In this document: positions 42,801 to 50,652 of the stretch, in pieces | Position numbering within the stretch: the stretch's first letter is position 1 | Layout: each line of letters opens with the position of its first letter | NCBI RefSeq assembly: GCF_003217775.1 | Contig: NZ_QJVJ01000006.1 | Location: forward strand, 62,001 to 126,000 | Source of the DNA: Paenibacillus flagellatus | Lineage (GTDB): Bacteria; Bacillota; Bacilli; Paenibacillales; NBRC-103111 | Reading direction: 5' to 3' | Length of the DNA stretch: 64,000 bases | Position numbers and translations under genes: made by a program | Notes under the pieces: generated by a model | What the model saw: the letters and a program-made list of their open reading frames with translations, nothing else | Told to the model about the DNA's origin: nothing | Databases searched by the model: none

Positions 42801-45531
42801 CGAGTCCGCTCAAGCCCGGATTGCCGGTCATCTCCGAGTCTCCCGTCGGCGGCATATATTTCTCCGAAAGCAGGAGCGGGTACATGGCGTGGAACATTTT
42901 CCGCAGCTTCACGTTATCGTACAGGTCGGCCTGCGGGTATTTGTCGTAGCCGTACAGCACGTCCGCCACTTGCAGGAAATTGTTGAGCCACAGCCGGTTG
43001 TAGCCCGGCGCCGACTCGTTGCCGTGGCCGTCCCGGTCGACGTCGTTGACGAGCGACGCCAGCAGGTTGCCTCCCGTGACGCGCCACGGATTGGCGACGA
43101 GACCGCCCGCTTGGTTGTTGAAGTCGAGCCATTCCTTCGTGTCCGGGAACGTATCGAGCACGACCGCCGCCATCGCCAGCGCGCTTTGATGCATGCCGAC
43201 GTTGCCGCGGATTTGGCTCGCCTTCACGCCCGGGAATACTTGCCGCACGATGCCTTGCTCGGCGTTGCGGCGAAGGCCGGTGCCCGAATGTTTCCACGAC
43301 AGCTTGTGCTCGCGGCCCTTCGCGCTCAAGAAGGCGATCGCTTCCGGGTCGTCCATGGCCGGGTAAAAGGCGTCGTACGCGCTCAAAAAATCTTTCACGA
43401 GCGACGTTTCCCAGATCGAACCGACCGCCTTGCCCGTACCGGTCCCTTGGGCCGACTGCAAATAGATCGTCGGGTCGTACGCCGACGCGTCCAAGCTCGG
43501 ATAAACGTCGGCGATCCGGTCGAGCAGGACGATGCCGGCGCGGGCGTACCGGATATCCCCCGTAAAGACGTACGCGTCCCGCAGGCTGCGGACGGCGCGC
43601 TGAATGATGCCGCTGCTGTACCACAAATGCCAATGGACGTAATACGAAATGAACGTATACCGGTTGCCCTTGTCGTCCACCCACCCGTATCCGTCGTCGA
43701 CGCCCCACGTCGGGCCTTTCTCCGGATACAGCGTATTGACGAGCAGGCTGCGGTCCGCCCGCTCGGGCCGGAAAACGCCTTGTTCGTCGAGCCCGCTCCG
43801 GTAATACGCGCCGAAATCGTTCGTCGGGAACTTGTAGCCGCTCGACGGGTCGACGATTTTCCACGGCTCGCCCACCGGGTCGGCCAAATACGGGTAGTTG
43901 CCGTACTTGTCGATCTCGCGTCCGGTGACCGGGCTCCCCATCACCTGATTGACCCCGTAGCTGCGCGGCAGCGTCTGCGGCGGCACGATATTCCACAGAA
44001 ACTCGTAGCCGAGCGCGACGAACGGATCGGCGGAAGCGGCGGCCGCGTCCCGGATCGATTTCGCCCAATCGTAGCGGGCGGCGTTGTCGCGCGCGTTCGC
44101 CACCTTGGCGGGCGTGTAGATCGTGCTGCGCGTTTTGTCGCTTACGAGCGGCTGTACCGTAACGGTCGCGCTGCCGGTGCGCGTCGTCCCGCCCAGCGTG
44201 ACGGTCGCGGAGACGACCGCTTGTCCGGCGGCCTTCCCTTCGATCGTCCCTGTCAAAGGATCGATGCCTGCGATGCCGGCGCTATCGGTCGCAAAGGCGA
44301 ACGTCGCGCCCGTCAAGTCCGCCTCCGTCCCGTCGTCGAACTTGCCCGTGACGACGGTTTTCGCATATTCGTCGACGGTGATCGTCGCCTTCTCCGGCCT
44401 CACCTCGACCGAGGCGAGCGTCTTCGGCGTGACGACGACGGAAGCCTGCCCTTCCGCCGTACTGCCGTTGAACGTGACGGACGCCCTCACGACGGTCGCG
44501 CCGGTCTTCAGCCCGGTCAACACCCCTTGCGGAGAAACGGAGGCGATCGACGGATCGTCCACGGAGAAGACGGCGTTCGCCTGCGACAAGTCGGCCGGCG
44601 TGCCGTCGGTCAGCTTGCCGGACAGCGCGATCCGCGACGCGCCGCCCACGAACAGCTCGGGAGGATCGAGCGCGACGGCGACCTCGGCCAGCCGCCCGTC
44701 GGACACCGTGACGGTCGAGGAGACGGAAGCGTTCCCCTGGTCGGACGCGAGCGACGTCGTAATCGACGCCGTGCCGCGGCCGATCGCGCGGATCGTCCCG
44801 TAGACGTCGACCGTGACGACCGACTCGTCCCCGCTCGCGTAGCCGAAACGCGGGTTCGTCACCGCCGTGCCGTCGGACATCGAGACGGTCGTGCGCATCG
44901 TCGCCGTCTCGCCCGGCAGCAGCAGCGTCTTGGACGGCTCGCTCGTAAGCCGCAGCTCCGCCGGCCCCGGCATCGGGACGAGCGTCAGCGCGCTTGCATA
45001 CATCGAGTAATTGCTGCCCGTCGTAGCGGCCGGATTGCGGCCGACGACCGTCAGCGTCAGCACGTGGCCGCCCGCTTCGAGCCATACCGTCTTCATCGGC
45101 GTATCCGGCCCGAATCGGCTGCCGGGGTCGTAGAAGTCGTACCGCCCGATCGGGGCTCCGTCGACCGACAGCTCCCCGATGCCGGATTTGAAATACAAGT
45201 AGCCTTGAAACGAAATCAAATAATGGCCGGACGCCGGCACCGTGAACTGGAACGATCGCGCTTGCCCGATCGCGGTCGCCGAAATGGCCGCCCCGTACGC
45301 CTTGTTGCGAGTCGTCGCCGGCGCGGCGGTCAAATCGCCGAGCGCGAACAAGCCGCCGCTCCCTGAAAACGCATCCAAGAAACTGTAGCGTACGGCCGGA
45401 GCCGGGGCGCCGTCGGCCAAAGCCCCGAGCGGCAGCAGACCGGCGACGAGCAGCGGCACGAGCAGCAGGCCGATCGCCCGGCGCATCGCTCGGCCCGCGA
45501 ACCGGGACGTGCGTGAATGGAATGATCGCAT
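39892..45531 (-). CDS. Secreted modular heparinase II/III-type polysaccharide lyase with FIMAH domain
   Basis: The start is ATG 45531 after AAGGAG; the upstream extension to 45654 is not coding. The 1,879-residue product has a signal peptide (about 1-40), a carbohydrate-binding-like module (45-190) and three bacterial Ig-like Big_2 domains (about 195-465). A helical toroid and heparinase II/III core runs from about 467 to 1250, with SGHGHRDTLNIGLHAYGLD near 1147 and NTVSHNTVVV near 1190. A second binding-like module is inserted near 1013-1113. Ig-like domains follow (about 1560-1790) and a C-terminal FIMAH helical domain (about 1794-1879). It probably cleaves a uronate-containing polysaccharide outside the cell. 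The nearby GH88 enzyme could finish its products. The exact substrate is not readable. Confidence 0.85.
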   Translation of the reverse strand: MRSFHSRTSRFAGRAMRRAIGLLLVPLLVAGLLPLGALADGAPAPAVRYSFLDAFSGSGGLFALGDLTAAPATTRNKAYGAAISATAIGQARSFQFTVPASGHYLISFQGYLYFKSGIGELSVDGAPIGRYDFYDPGSRFGPDTPMKTVWLEAGGHVLTLTVVGRNPAATTGSNYSMYASALTLVPMPGPAELRLTSEPSKTLLLPGETATMRTTVSMSDGTAVTNPRFGYASGDESVVTVDVYGTIRAIGRGTASITTSLASDQGNASVSSTVTVSDGRLAEVAVALDPPELFVGGASRIALSGKLTDGTPADLSQANAVFSVDDPSIASVSPQGVLTGLKTGATVVRASVTFNGSTAEGQASVVVTPKTLASVEVRPEKATITVDEYAKTVVTGKFDDGTEADLTGATFAFATDSAGIAGIDPLTGTIEGKAAGQAVVSATVTLGGTTRTGSATVTVQPLVSDKTRSTIYTPAKVANARDNAARYDWAKSIRDAAAASADPFVALGYEFLWNIVPPQTLPRSYGVNQVMGSPVTGREIDKYGNYPYLADPVGEPWKIVDPSSGYKFPTNDFGAYYRSGLDEQGVFRPERADRSLLVNTLYPEKGPTWGVDDGYGWVDDKGNRYTFISYYVHWHLWYSSGIIQRAVRSLRDAYVFTGDIRYARAGIVLLDRIADVYPSLDASAYDPTIYLQSAQGTGTGKAVGSIWETSLVKDFLSAYDAFYPAMDDPEAIAFLSAKGREHKLSWKHSGTGLRRNAEQGIVRQVFPGVKASQIRGNVGMHQSALAMAAVVLDTFPDTKEWLDFNNQAGGLVANPWRVTGGNLLASLVNDVDRDGHGNESAPGYNRLWLNNFLQVADVLYGYDKYPQADLYDNVKLRKMFHAMYPLLLSEKYMPPTGDSEMTGNPGLSGLDSAQMIKAFEAYGDPIFAQLAHFLNNNSADGIHGDIFSADPERVAGDIEAVIEEHGPLDLGSSNLTGYGFTALRDGDNDKRKYGTNYGFPQLAVTSASTAYNTYASTATVQLEATTPGHSIGFRFEAPRTDTYHVRLKPFRAASYGIYRVSIDGQFVKEIDFFGTLKDPELLQVMTLSAGEHTISFENSGRNASANNYKMGVTELQLLTAEEAAKADAARNTLRDAYMYYGRSSGHGHRDTLNIGLHAYGLDLAPDLGYPEFADNVDMHRAQWVNNTVSHNTVVVDKRKQQTQWVGLPHHYDETEQVKLVDVEAPKPYPQTERYRRTMATIRVDAEHSYTVDFFRVKGGSDHHYSFHGPEGTVSTEGLALTAQPTGTYAGPNVAFGQRADDVEGAGYMGSGFHWLKDVERDGSPTGAFSVDWKANDTWNVFGRGAGAETDVHLRLTMLGPVDDVALANGVPPRNKPGNPQQLRYMLAHRTGANLDSLFTSVLEPYKGERYVRSIAEAEVKRDGVPVDTSTDNGVRAIKVELANGRTDYIVQASDASATYTIDGKLEFRGFFGVYSEKDGRTMHVYLNDGTTFGRIGETPLRSAGALQGAVVDFTRELAVGNEIVAELDLQGVDPSALAGRTAYVANDKERNAVYAIRSVTPLGGGRYRLDIGDATLVRRFVDSNDFSKGYVYDIAPGAALRIPLSAEASVPVTEAAVAGPQTNGWYTGDVTVTLHVYGDPARVSRTEYSLDGGEAWSPYGEPIVLADSGRHTVHYRSVNDRGETEAAKSVEIPIDRDAPAFVLTANGIPAAEGTVVVEDGEPVRLELTVTDPLSGVAVRSMTVTDAVYGNGTYADSAVVDWSGRPGAHIVRVEAADAAGHTVAADVTVRVTTSLDSIGALTERFIAAGDVRGPLVPQLRNALEQAKHHYGKGSVKQASSHLERYAMHLNNGPMRQHVSESAKAALAADADYLLRLWANP

Positions 45532-45760
45532 CACTTCACTCCTTCTCCTCTTAGATATGGTTTGGGCACGATCCGGTACGGATGCGCAGCCGCCATTATT
45601 ATAAATAGAAATACAGGTGTTAAACAGGGACATTTTTGCCTCGAATTTGTACAAAACGGACTTCTCCGCGCCGGATACACCCTGCTTCGCTCCGGCAAAA
45701 CGTGCTAAGATGGAAGAAGAAGCGGCCCGAAGCCGAGCCGTCAGAACGGGAGGTGCAAGC

Positions 45761-46684
45761 GTGATTCACGACCATCCGAACGACAACCCCTCGGTCCCGT
45801 ATCGCCGAACGATTCATATGCCCGACATGGATTCCGCCTTCCGCGTATTCCAGACGCATTGGCGGGTGACGAAGCCGCATTGGTCGCGGCCGCTGCACGA
45901 GCATCCGATCTTCGAGCTGAACCTGGTGCTGGACGGCGGGCAGGACGTGCTCGTCGGCGATGCCGTCCACCGGATGGGTACGGGAGACGTGCTGTTGATC
46001 CAGCCCGGCGTTCCGCACCGCGTCACCGGCACGCACGGTCGGGACGTGACGTATTTCGCGATTCATTTCGACGTCGAGGACTACATGTTCCGAGCGATCT
46101 TGAGCCGCTACCGGTGCGGCCACCATCCGTACGGCTCCCGGACGGAGCGGGAAATCCGCGGGCCGCTGCGCGACCTGATCGACCTGCTGAAGTCTTACGA
46201 GGGCCGCGACTTGTCCCATCCCGCTCCGCGGCTCAAGCTGATGTCCCGCGCGTTCGACCTGTTCGCGGCGCTCGGGGGAGCGGAGCCGTCCGAGCTGCTC
46301 GCACGGGGCGGCCGGTCGGACGGCTTCCTGGCGGCGTGCCGGATGGCCGATCAAATCGACAAGGCGGTGAAATCGGGCGGCGCCGATGCGGACGCGCTCG
46401 ACCTGCGCATCGCGCAGCTGGCGGAGAAGCTCGGCTACGACCGGTCGTACCTGTGCCGCGTCTTCCGCGGCACGTTCGGCGTTTCCCCGCGCAAATATTG
46501 GTCCAGCGTCACGCTTCATCACGCCCGTCTGGAGCTGATGAACGACAGCCAGTCGATGGACCGGATCGCCGAGAAGCTCGGATTCCGGGACGGCGCCCAT
46601 TTCAGCAAGCAGTTCAAGCGCTGGACGGGCACGTCGCCGACCGAGTACCGGCAGCGTCAGCAGACGATGTTTTCGGCGGATTGA
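45761..46684 (+). CDS. AraC-family regulator with N-terminal cupin domain
   Basis: I choose GTG 45761, six bases after CGGGAGGTG; the frame extends to 45617 without a ribosome site. The 307-residue protein has a cupin sensor (about 35-110: LHEHPIFELNLVLDGGQDVL, GTGDVLLIQPGVPHRV) and a C-terminal AraC domain (about 205-300: IAQLAEKLGYDRSYLCRVFR; IAEKLGFRDGAHFSKQFKRW). It diverges from the giant lyase gene across a 229-base gap. That gap contains a TATAAT box for the lyase on the minus strand (45598-45603) without a clear -35, so activation by this protein is likely. Confidence 0.88.
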   Translation: MIHDHPNDNPSVPYRRTIHMPDMDSAFRVFQTHWRVTKPHWSRPLHEHPIFELNLVLDGGQDVLVGDAVHRMGTGDVLLIQPGVPHRVTGTHGRDVTYFAIHFDVEDYMFRAILSRYRCGHHPYGSRTEREIRGPLRDLIDLLKSYEGRDLSHPAPRLKLMSRAFDLFAALGGAEPSELLARGGRSDGFLAACRMADQIDKAVKSGGADADALDLRIAQLAEKLGYDRSYLCRVFRGTFGVSPRKYWSSVTLHHARLELMNDSQSMDRIAEKLGFRDGAHFSKQFKRWTGTSPTEYRQRQQTMFSAD

Positions 46685-46718
46685 TCGTAAGCGCTTCCTT
46701 CCATTGAACCCGTCGCCT

Positions 46719-48089
46719 TCACCGTCTTCGTATCGCTCGGAGGCGAATGCCGTACCGCGGACGAAGCGTGATGGACGGCTCGAGCACCGCTTCGCGGCCG
46801 TCGGCCGGCTCGAAGCGGTACGTTTGCGCGATCGACGCCAGCAGCAGCGTCGCTTCCGTCATGGCGAAGCCGCTCCCGATACAGACGCGCGGACCCGCTC
46901 CGAACGGGAAATAGACGTAAGCGGGCAAGCTTTTTTCGAACGATGGGCTCCAGCGGTCCGGCCGGAACGATTGCGGATCGGCGAAATGGTCGGGGTGCCG
47001 GTGCATGACCCACTGACTCAGCGCCACTTCGCAGCCGGCCGGCAGCCGGTAGCCGTCGATCGATACGTCCTCGACGGGCTCCCGCGAGATAAACCATACG
47101 GGCGGGTACAGCCGCATCGACTCCTTGATGACGGCTTGCGTATAAGGGAGCCGCGGTATGTCCGCGAACGCGGGCTCCCTGCCCTCCAGGACGCGATCGA
47201 GCTCCGCCGCCAGCACCTCTCCTGCGGCCGGATGACGGGCCAGCGCGTACAGCGTCCACGACAGCACGTTGGCCGTCGTCTCGTGACCGGCGAGGAACAG
47301 CGTCATCGCCTCGTCTCTCAGCTGCTCGCCCGTCATTCCGGTACCGTCGTCGTCCCTCGCTTGCAGCAGCATCGACAGCAGGTCGCCCCTGTCGCGATTT
47401 TCTTCCCGTCTCCGCTCGATGATGCCGTAAACGATCCGGTCCAGCTTCTCGACGCTTCGCTTCAGCCTCGCGTTTCCCGGCAGCGGCAGCGGGAACGGCA
47501 CCGTCTCCAAGAGGCGTCGAACGACGCTGGCGTACTGCTTGACGTATTCGCGAAACACCCGATCCATCGATTCCGCCACTTCGTTCGAGCCTTCGCCCGG
47601 ATCGTACAGGTCGACGTCGAACAGCGTCTTGCCTACGATCTCCATCGTGCATCGCATCATGTCCGCGTGAACGTCCCGAACTTCATCCTTACGCCAGCCG
47701 GCGAGCATCCGCTGCGCATACGCCGACATTACCGCCGCGTACCCTTCGATCCGATGCTGGTGGAAGGCCGGCTGGGACAATCGCCGCTGCCGGAGCCAGA
47801 AGCTTCCTTCGCTCGTCACCAAGCCGTTCCCGAGCACCAAGCTCAAAATGCGGTCCCGCTGGTAGCCTTTGACGAACAGCTTCTGGGTGTTGGTCAACAC
47901 GAATTGAACGTGCTCCGGCCGGCTCAGCAAGTACGTATCCCGCCCTTTCTCCAGCTCGAGCTTCACGACCGGCCCGTATGTCCGGGCGCACGTTTCGAAA
48001 AAGCGAAGCGGATTCGCTCCCATCTCGAGCAAGTTTCCGAGCACGGGGATCGGCTTCGGCCCCGGCACGTTCGTATTGGACGTCGTCAT
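46719..48089 (-). CDS. Cytochrome P450
   Basis: The 456-residue protein has the complete P450 signature set: the I-helix AGHETT (about 253-258), the K-helix KESMR (E-x2-R), and the haem-binding FGAGPRVCIG with its cysteine ligand (about 390-400). The proline-rich start VPGPKPIPVLGNLLEMG and length place it near CYP102/CYP197-type bacterial enzymes that hydroxylate fatty acids or similar lipophiles, but the family cannot be fixed by eye. No reductase domain is fused. It is the last gene of an operon with a MarR regulator and a saccharopine-dehydrogenase-like protein, 38 bases behind the latter. Confidence 0.93.
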   Translation of the reverse strand: MTTSNTNVPGPKPIPVLGNLLEMGANPLRFFETCARTYGPVVKLELEKGRDTYLLSRPEHVQFVLTNTQKLFVKGYQRDRILSLVLGNGLVTSEGSFWLRQRRLSQPAFHQHRIEGYAAVMSAYAQRMLAGWRKDEVRDVHADMMRCTMEIVGKTLFDVDLYDPGEGSNEVAESMDRVFREYVKQYASVVRRLLETVPFPLPLPGNARLKRSVEKLDRIVYGIIERRREENRDRGDLLSMLLQARDDDGTGMTGEQLRDEAMTLFLAGHETTANVLSWTLYALARHPAAGEVLAAELDRVLEGREPAFADIPRLPYTQAVIKESMRLYPPVWFISREPVEDVSIDGYRLPAGCEVALSQWVMHRHPDHFADPQSFRPDRWSPSFEKSLPAYVYFPFGAGPRVCIGSGFAMTEATLLLASIAQTYRFEPADGREAVLEPSITLRPRYGIRLRAIRRR

Positions 48090-48127
48090 TCGCTTCCCTC
48101 CGTTTCCGATGGCTTTGCGCTTGCCGC

Positions 48128-49210
48128 CTAATTAGGGTCATACCAGCCTTCTTCGAACTCAATCCGTTCCTCCAGCCCGCCGATCAGCTCCATCGGCTCG
48201 AACAGCTCTTCGATATGATAGACGCCCGGCGGGCAAACGCCCACGTAGAGCCGTTCCGCCACGGCGGCCGCCACCGCTCCCGTCACCGCATGCTCTTGTC
48301 TCCCGCGCACCGAGCATTCGTACCGGACCGGGCGCCCGGCTTGCGTCCCTTCCGCGCTCGCTTTCGCCACGCAGACGTCGGACCCCCAACGGAGCCGCTC
48401 GAACGTTCGAACCGCCGCCCGCCGAACCGCGCGGCAGCGCAGCAGCCGAAACGCGCCCGCTTTCTTGAACGCGGCGAGAAGGCGGGTCGCCGACCGCGAG
48501 TCGAAGCATATCCGCGTACTCACCGTACGAATCCCGAGCGTGTCCGGCAGCGAGAACTGATCGGCGAAAGGAAACCGATACGCCATTCTACGTCCCCGAA
48601 TTCCGGGAAATGCCGTTTTTTTCCCGTCCTCGAAGCTGTTCGCTTCGGTTCGCCCCCCTTGCGCCGTCACGTTGAAACGGGCTTCCATGTTGTCCGCCAT
48701 CCATTCGATCGCCGCCCGCCCGTGCTTATCGCCCAACCCCAGCATCAGGAAGATGTCCGCAGATCGGACTTCGTCCAACGATTGCACGCACCGTTTGACG
48801 AGCAGATTCGTCAAGCCGGGGGCGAGTCCCACACTCAAGACCGCAGTCGATCGCGGTCGCCCTTTTCCTTCGCCGCCCAGCTTACGGACGCGCGCCAAAA
48901 AGCCGGCGGAAGCGGAAATATCGACATAATGAACGCCGAGCTCCAGACACCTTGCCACGAACGACGTATCGTCCTGGTCCAGGCACATGACGACGAGTCC
49001 GGTTCCTTCCGGCAAGCCGACGGACGAGCCGTCGCGGACGTCCATCTGCAAGGGCAGCACGTCGCCGTCCGTCGACGAGGCGAACGCCGCCGCTTTCGCC
49101 AAGCTTCGGCCGGCGGCGTATACGCGGCCCGGGAACCGTCGCCCGAGAAGGCGGCAGACGACGCAGCCCGCTTGACCGTAACCGCCGACTACGACGATGA
49201 TGTCTTTCAT
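48128..49210 (-). CDS. Saccharopine dehydrogenase-like NAD(P)-binding protein
   Basis: I start at ATG 49210, after GGAGGG; the frame begins six codons earlier without a ribosome site. The 360-residue protein opens with a Rossmann fold (IIVVVGGYGQAGCVVCRLLG, residues 4-23) and has DISASAGF and SVGLAPGLTNLL, as in saccharopine dehydrogenase/trans-acting enoyl-reductase-like proteins. A lysine-pathway role is unlikely, as the C-terminal half is not of that type. Between a MarR gene and a P450 it more likely acts on the same lipophilic compound. Confidence 0.8.
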   Translation of the reverse strand: MKDIIVVVGGYGQAGCVVCRLLGRRFPGRVYAAGRSLAKAAAFASSTDGDVLPLQMDVRDGSSVGLPEGTGLVVMCLDQDDTSFVARCLELGVHYVDISASAGFLARVRKLGGEGKGRPRSTAVLSVGLAPGLTNLLVKRCVQSLDEVRSADIFLMLGLGDKHGRAAIEWMADNMEARFNVTAQGGRTEANSFEDGKKTAFPGIRGRRMAYRFPFADQFSLPDTLGIRTVSTRICFDSRSATRLLAAFKKAGAFRLLRCRAVRRAAVRTFERLRWGSDVCVAKASAEGTQAGRPVRYECSVRGRQEHAVTGAVAAAVAERLYVGVCPPGVYHIEELFEPMELIGGLEERIEFEEGWYDPN

Positions 49211-49230
49211 GCCAGAGCCCTCCGTCATTT

Positions 49231-49247
49231 GGTATAGTAACTAAACC
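49231..49247 (-). promoter_or_regulatory. Second MarR-type box in front of the dehydrogenase-like gene
   Basis: The site GGTATAGTAACTAAACC is an imperfect version of the palindrome at 49726-49742. It lies between the MarR gene and the next gene and could give that gene separate control. Confidence 0.35.
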
Positions 49248-49263
49248 TTTTCAGCAAAAAAAA

Positions 49264-49719
49264 TTAGTCTTCCAGCGATTCGATCAACGTCCGGAGACCT
49301 TTCTCGAATATGTCGATCTCCGAATCGCTCAGCCGCGCGCGCAGACGTTCGTAAAATCGGTCATGGACGTCCTCGTGCGCCCGGAAAGCCTCCTTTCCCT
49401 TTTCGCTCAGCGTCAGGACGGTCGCCCTCGAATCGTGCGGATGCGGCGAACGCGTCAGCAGCTCCTTCTCTTCCAGACGGGAGACGATTTGGGTGACAGC
49501 CCCTTTCGTTACGCCGAGCCGGCCGGCGAGCTCGCTCATCCGGACGCCGCCTTCGTCGCCGATCGCTTCGATCGTATGAATTTCGCTCGGCGTCAGCAAG
49601 CCGGCGTCCCCGAACCGTTTCGGGTGCCGCTCGAGCCGCCGAAGCTGCATAATTAGCCTCCCGATATGGCGGCTGCCCGTGTATTCGGGGGCGGTTGACG
49701 GATCGTGTTTTCGTTTCAT
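49264..49719 (-). CDS. MarR-family transcriptional repressor
   Basis: The 151-residue protein has the MarR winged helix (about 40-110: VRMSELAGRLGVTKGAVTQI and VSRLEEKELLTRSPHPHDSR with the D-R wing). Helices at both ends form the dimer. Its own promoter is overlapped by a perfect 7-3-7 palindrome. It is the first gene of an operon with the dehydrogenase-like protein and cytochrome P450, whose substrate is probably its ligand. Confidence 0.92.
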   Translation of the reverse strand: MKRKHDPSTAPEYTGSRHIGRLIMQLRRLERHPKRFGDAGLLTPSEIHTIEAIGDEGGVRMSELAGRLGVTKGAVTQIVSRLEEKELLTRSPHPHDSRATVLTLSEKGKEAFRAHEDVHDRFYERLRARLSDSEIDIFEKGLRTLIESLED

Positions 49720-49725
49720 ATCATT

Positions 49726-49754
49726 AGTTTAGATACTAAACTTTCTATTGTCAA
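49726..49754 (-). promoter_or_regulatory. MarR promoter and operator
   Basis: TTGACA (49749-49754) and TAAACT (49726-49731) are 17 bases apart on the minus strand. AGTTTAG and CTAAACT (49726-49742, three-base centre) form a perfect palindrome over the -10 and spacer. Confidence 0.75.
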
Positions 49755-49811
49755 CCGCGTCGATACGCGAAACGGCCGCCCCGCTTCGGACGGCCGCTCC
49801 ATCTGTTATCG

Positions 49812-50588
49812 TCAATACGTATGCCGCTCGATCGTCTCCGCCAGCAAGTGCGCGATCGCGTCCGGCCCGCCGTTCAATTCCGCGGCGCCGAGTCGGAGCA
49901 CCTGCTTCCGTTCGTCCATGTCGAACGCCTGCTCGAGAAAGCCGGTCAGCCCGCGCGCCCGCCGGTCGACCTCGACGAGAACGTCCAGCCCGCCGGGGCG
50001 GGGGAAGAAGACGAGCTCGAGCTCCGTCATCCGGCTCCCGTACCCGTGCCCGGGATAAAACTCGAACTCCTGCACGAACGGGACGCCTCCCCGGCCGTAC
50101 CGGGCGTATTCGCAGCGCGCGCTCTTCAGCCGGCAGCCGAGCCGTTCCGCCGCGGCGAGCACCGTCTCCGCATGCGGGTGAGGGCGGACGCGAATCGCGT
50201 CGTCGTCGCTCGGGTCGACGGCCATTTCGATGTCGAGCCCCGTGCGCAGCCATACCGGCTGCCCGCCGATCGTCGCCGGCGTGTCGACGGGCAGCTCGAA
50301 GGCGAAAGGCACTTCCACGCTGTCGTTCGCCCGCAGCGTCATCCGGTCGGAAACGCGAATTTTGGCCAACGCGTAGTTTTCGGTATATTTCCGGTCGTCA
50401 TGCTCCTTGACGTATTGCGTCATCACCAGGATATAGATGCTGCCGATCTCCTGCTCGACGCTGCCGCCCCGAATGTGGACGACGCCCCGCACCTCTTCGC
50501 CGGGCGCGTACTCGCCCCGCTCCAGCTTCGTATCCACCTTCGCTCCGCCGATCCCGATACTGGCCAGCATCCGATTGAACAAAGACAT
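49812..50588 (-). CDS. spo0M: Sporulation-control protein Spo0M
   Basis: The start is ATG 50588, six bases after GGGAGGG; the frame runs further upstream without support. The 258-residue protein has the arrestin-like fold of Spo0M: MSLFNRMLASIGIGGAKVDT at the start, GEEVRGVVHIRGG, and IEFEF-type strands (PFVQEFEFYPGHGYGSRMTE). Spo0M influences sporulation and cell division in Bacillus. Its presence supports a spore former. It follows the TIM-barrel gene by 64 bases on the same strand but is probably independent in function. Confidence 0.92.
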   Translation of the reverse strand: MSLFNRMLASIGIGGAKVDTKLERGEYAPGEEVRGVVHIRGGSVEQEIGSIYILVMTQYVKEHDDRKYTENYALAKIRVSDRMTLRANDSVEVPFAFELPVDTPATIGGQPVWLRTGLDIEMAVDPSDDDAIRVRPHPHAETVLAAAERLGCRLKSARCEYARYGRGGVPFVQEFEFYPGHGYGSRMTELELVFFPRPGGLDVLVEVDRRARGLTGFLEQAFDMDERKQVLRLGAAELNGGPDAIAHLLAETIERHTY

Positions 50589-50652
50589 TGCCATCCCTCC
50601 CGATAATCGTAACCGTTTCAAAACGCTTATACGGAGAAGAGTCGGTGCGGTT

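Noticed and set aside
39751-45366. A 1,871-codon open frame on the plus strand
   Set aside because: It lies exactly opposite the heparinase-type lyase gene, is Arg/His/Val-rich without any recognisable domain, and is a typical antisense shadow of a high-GC gene.
46688-46701. cre-like CGTAAGCGCTTCCT
   Set aside because: It is in the short gap between the ends of two convergent genes, with two mismatches, so no regulatory role is likely.
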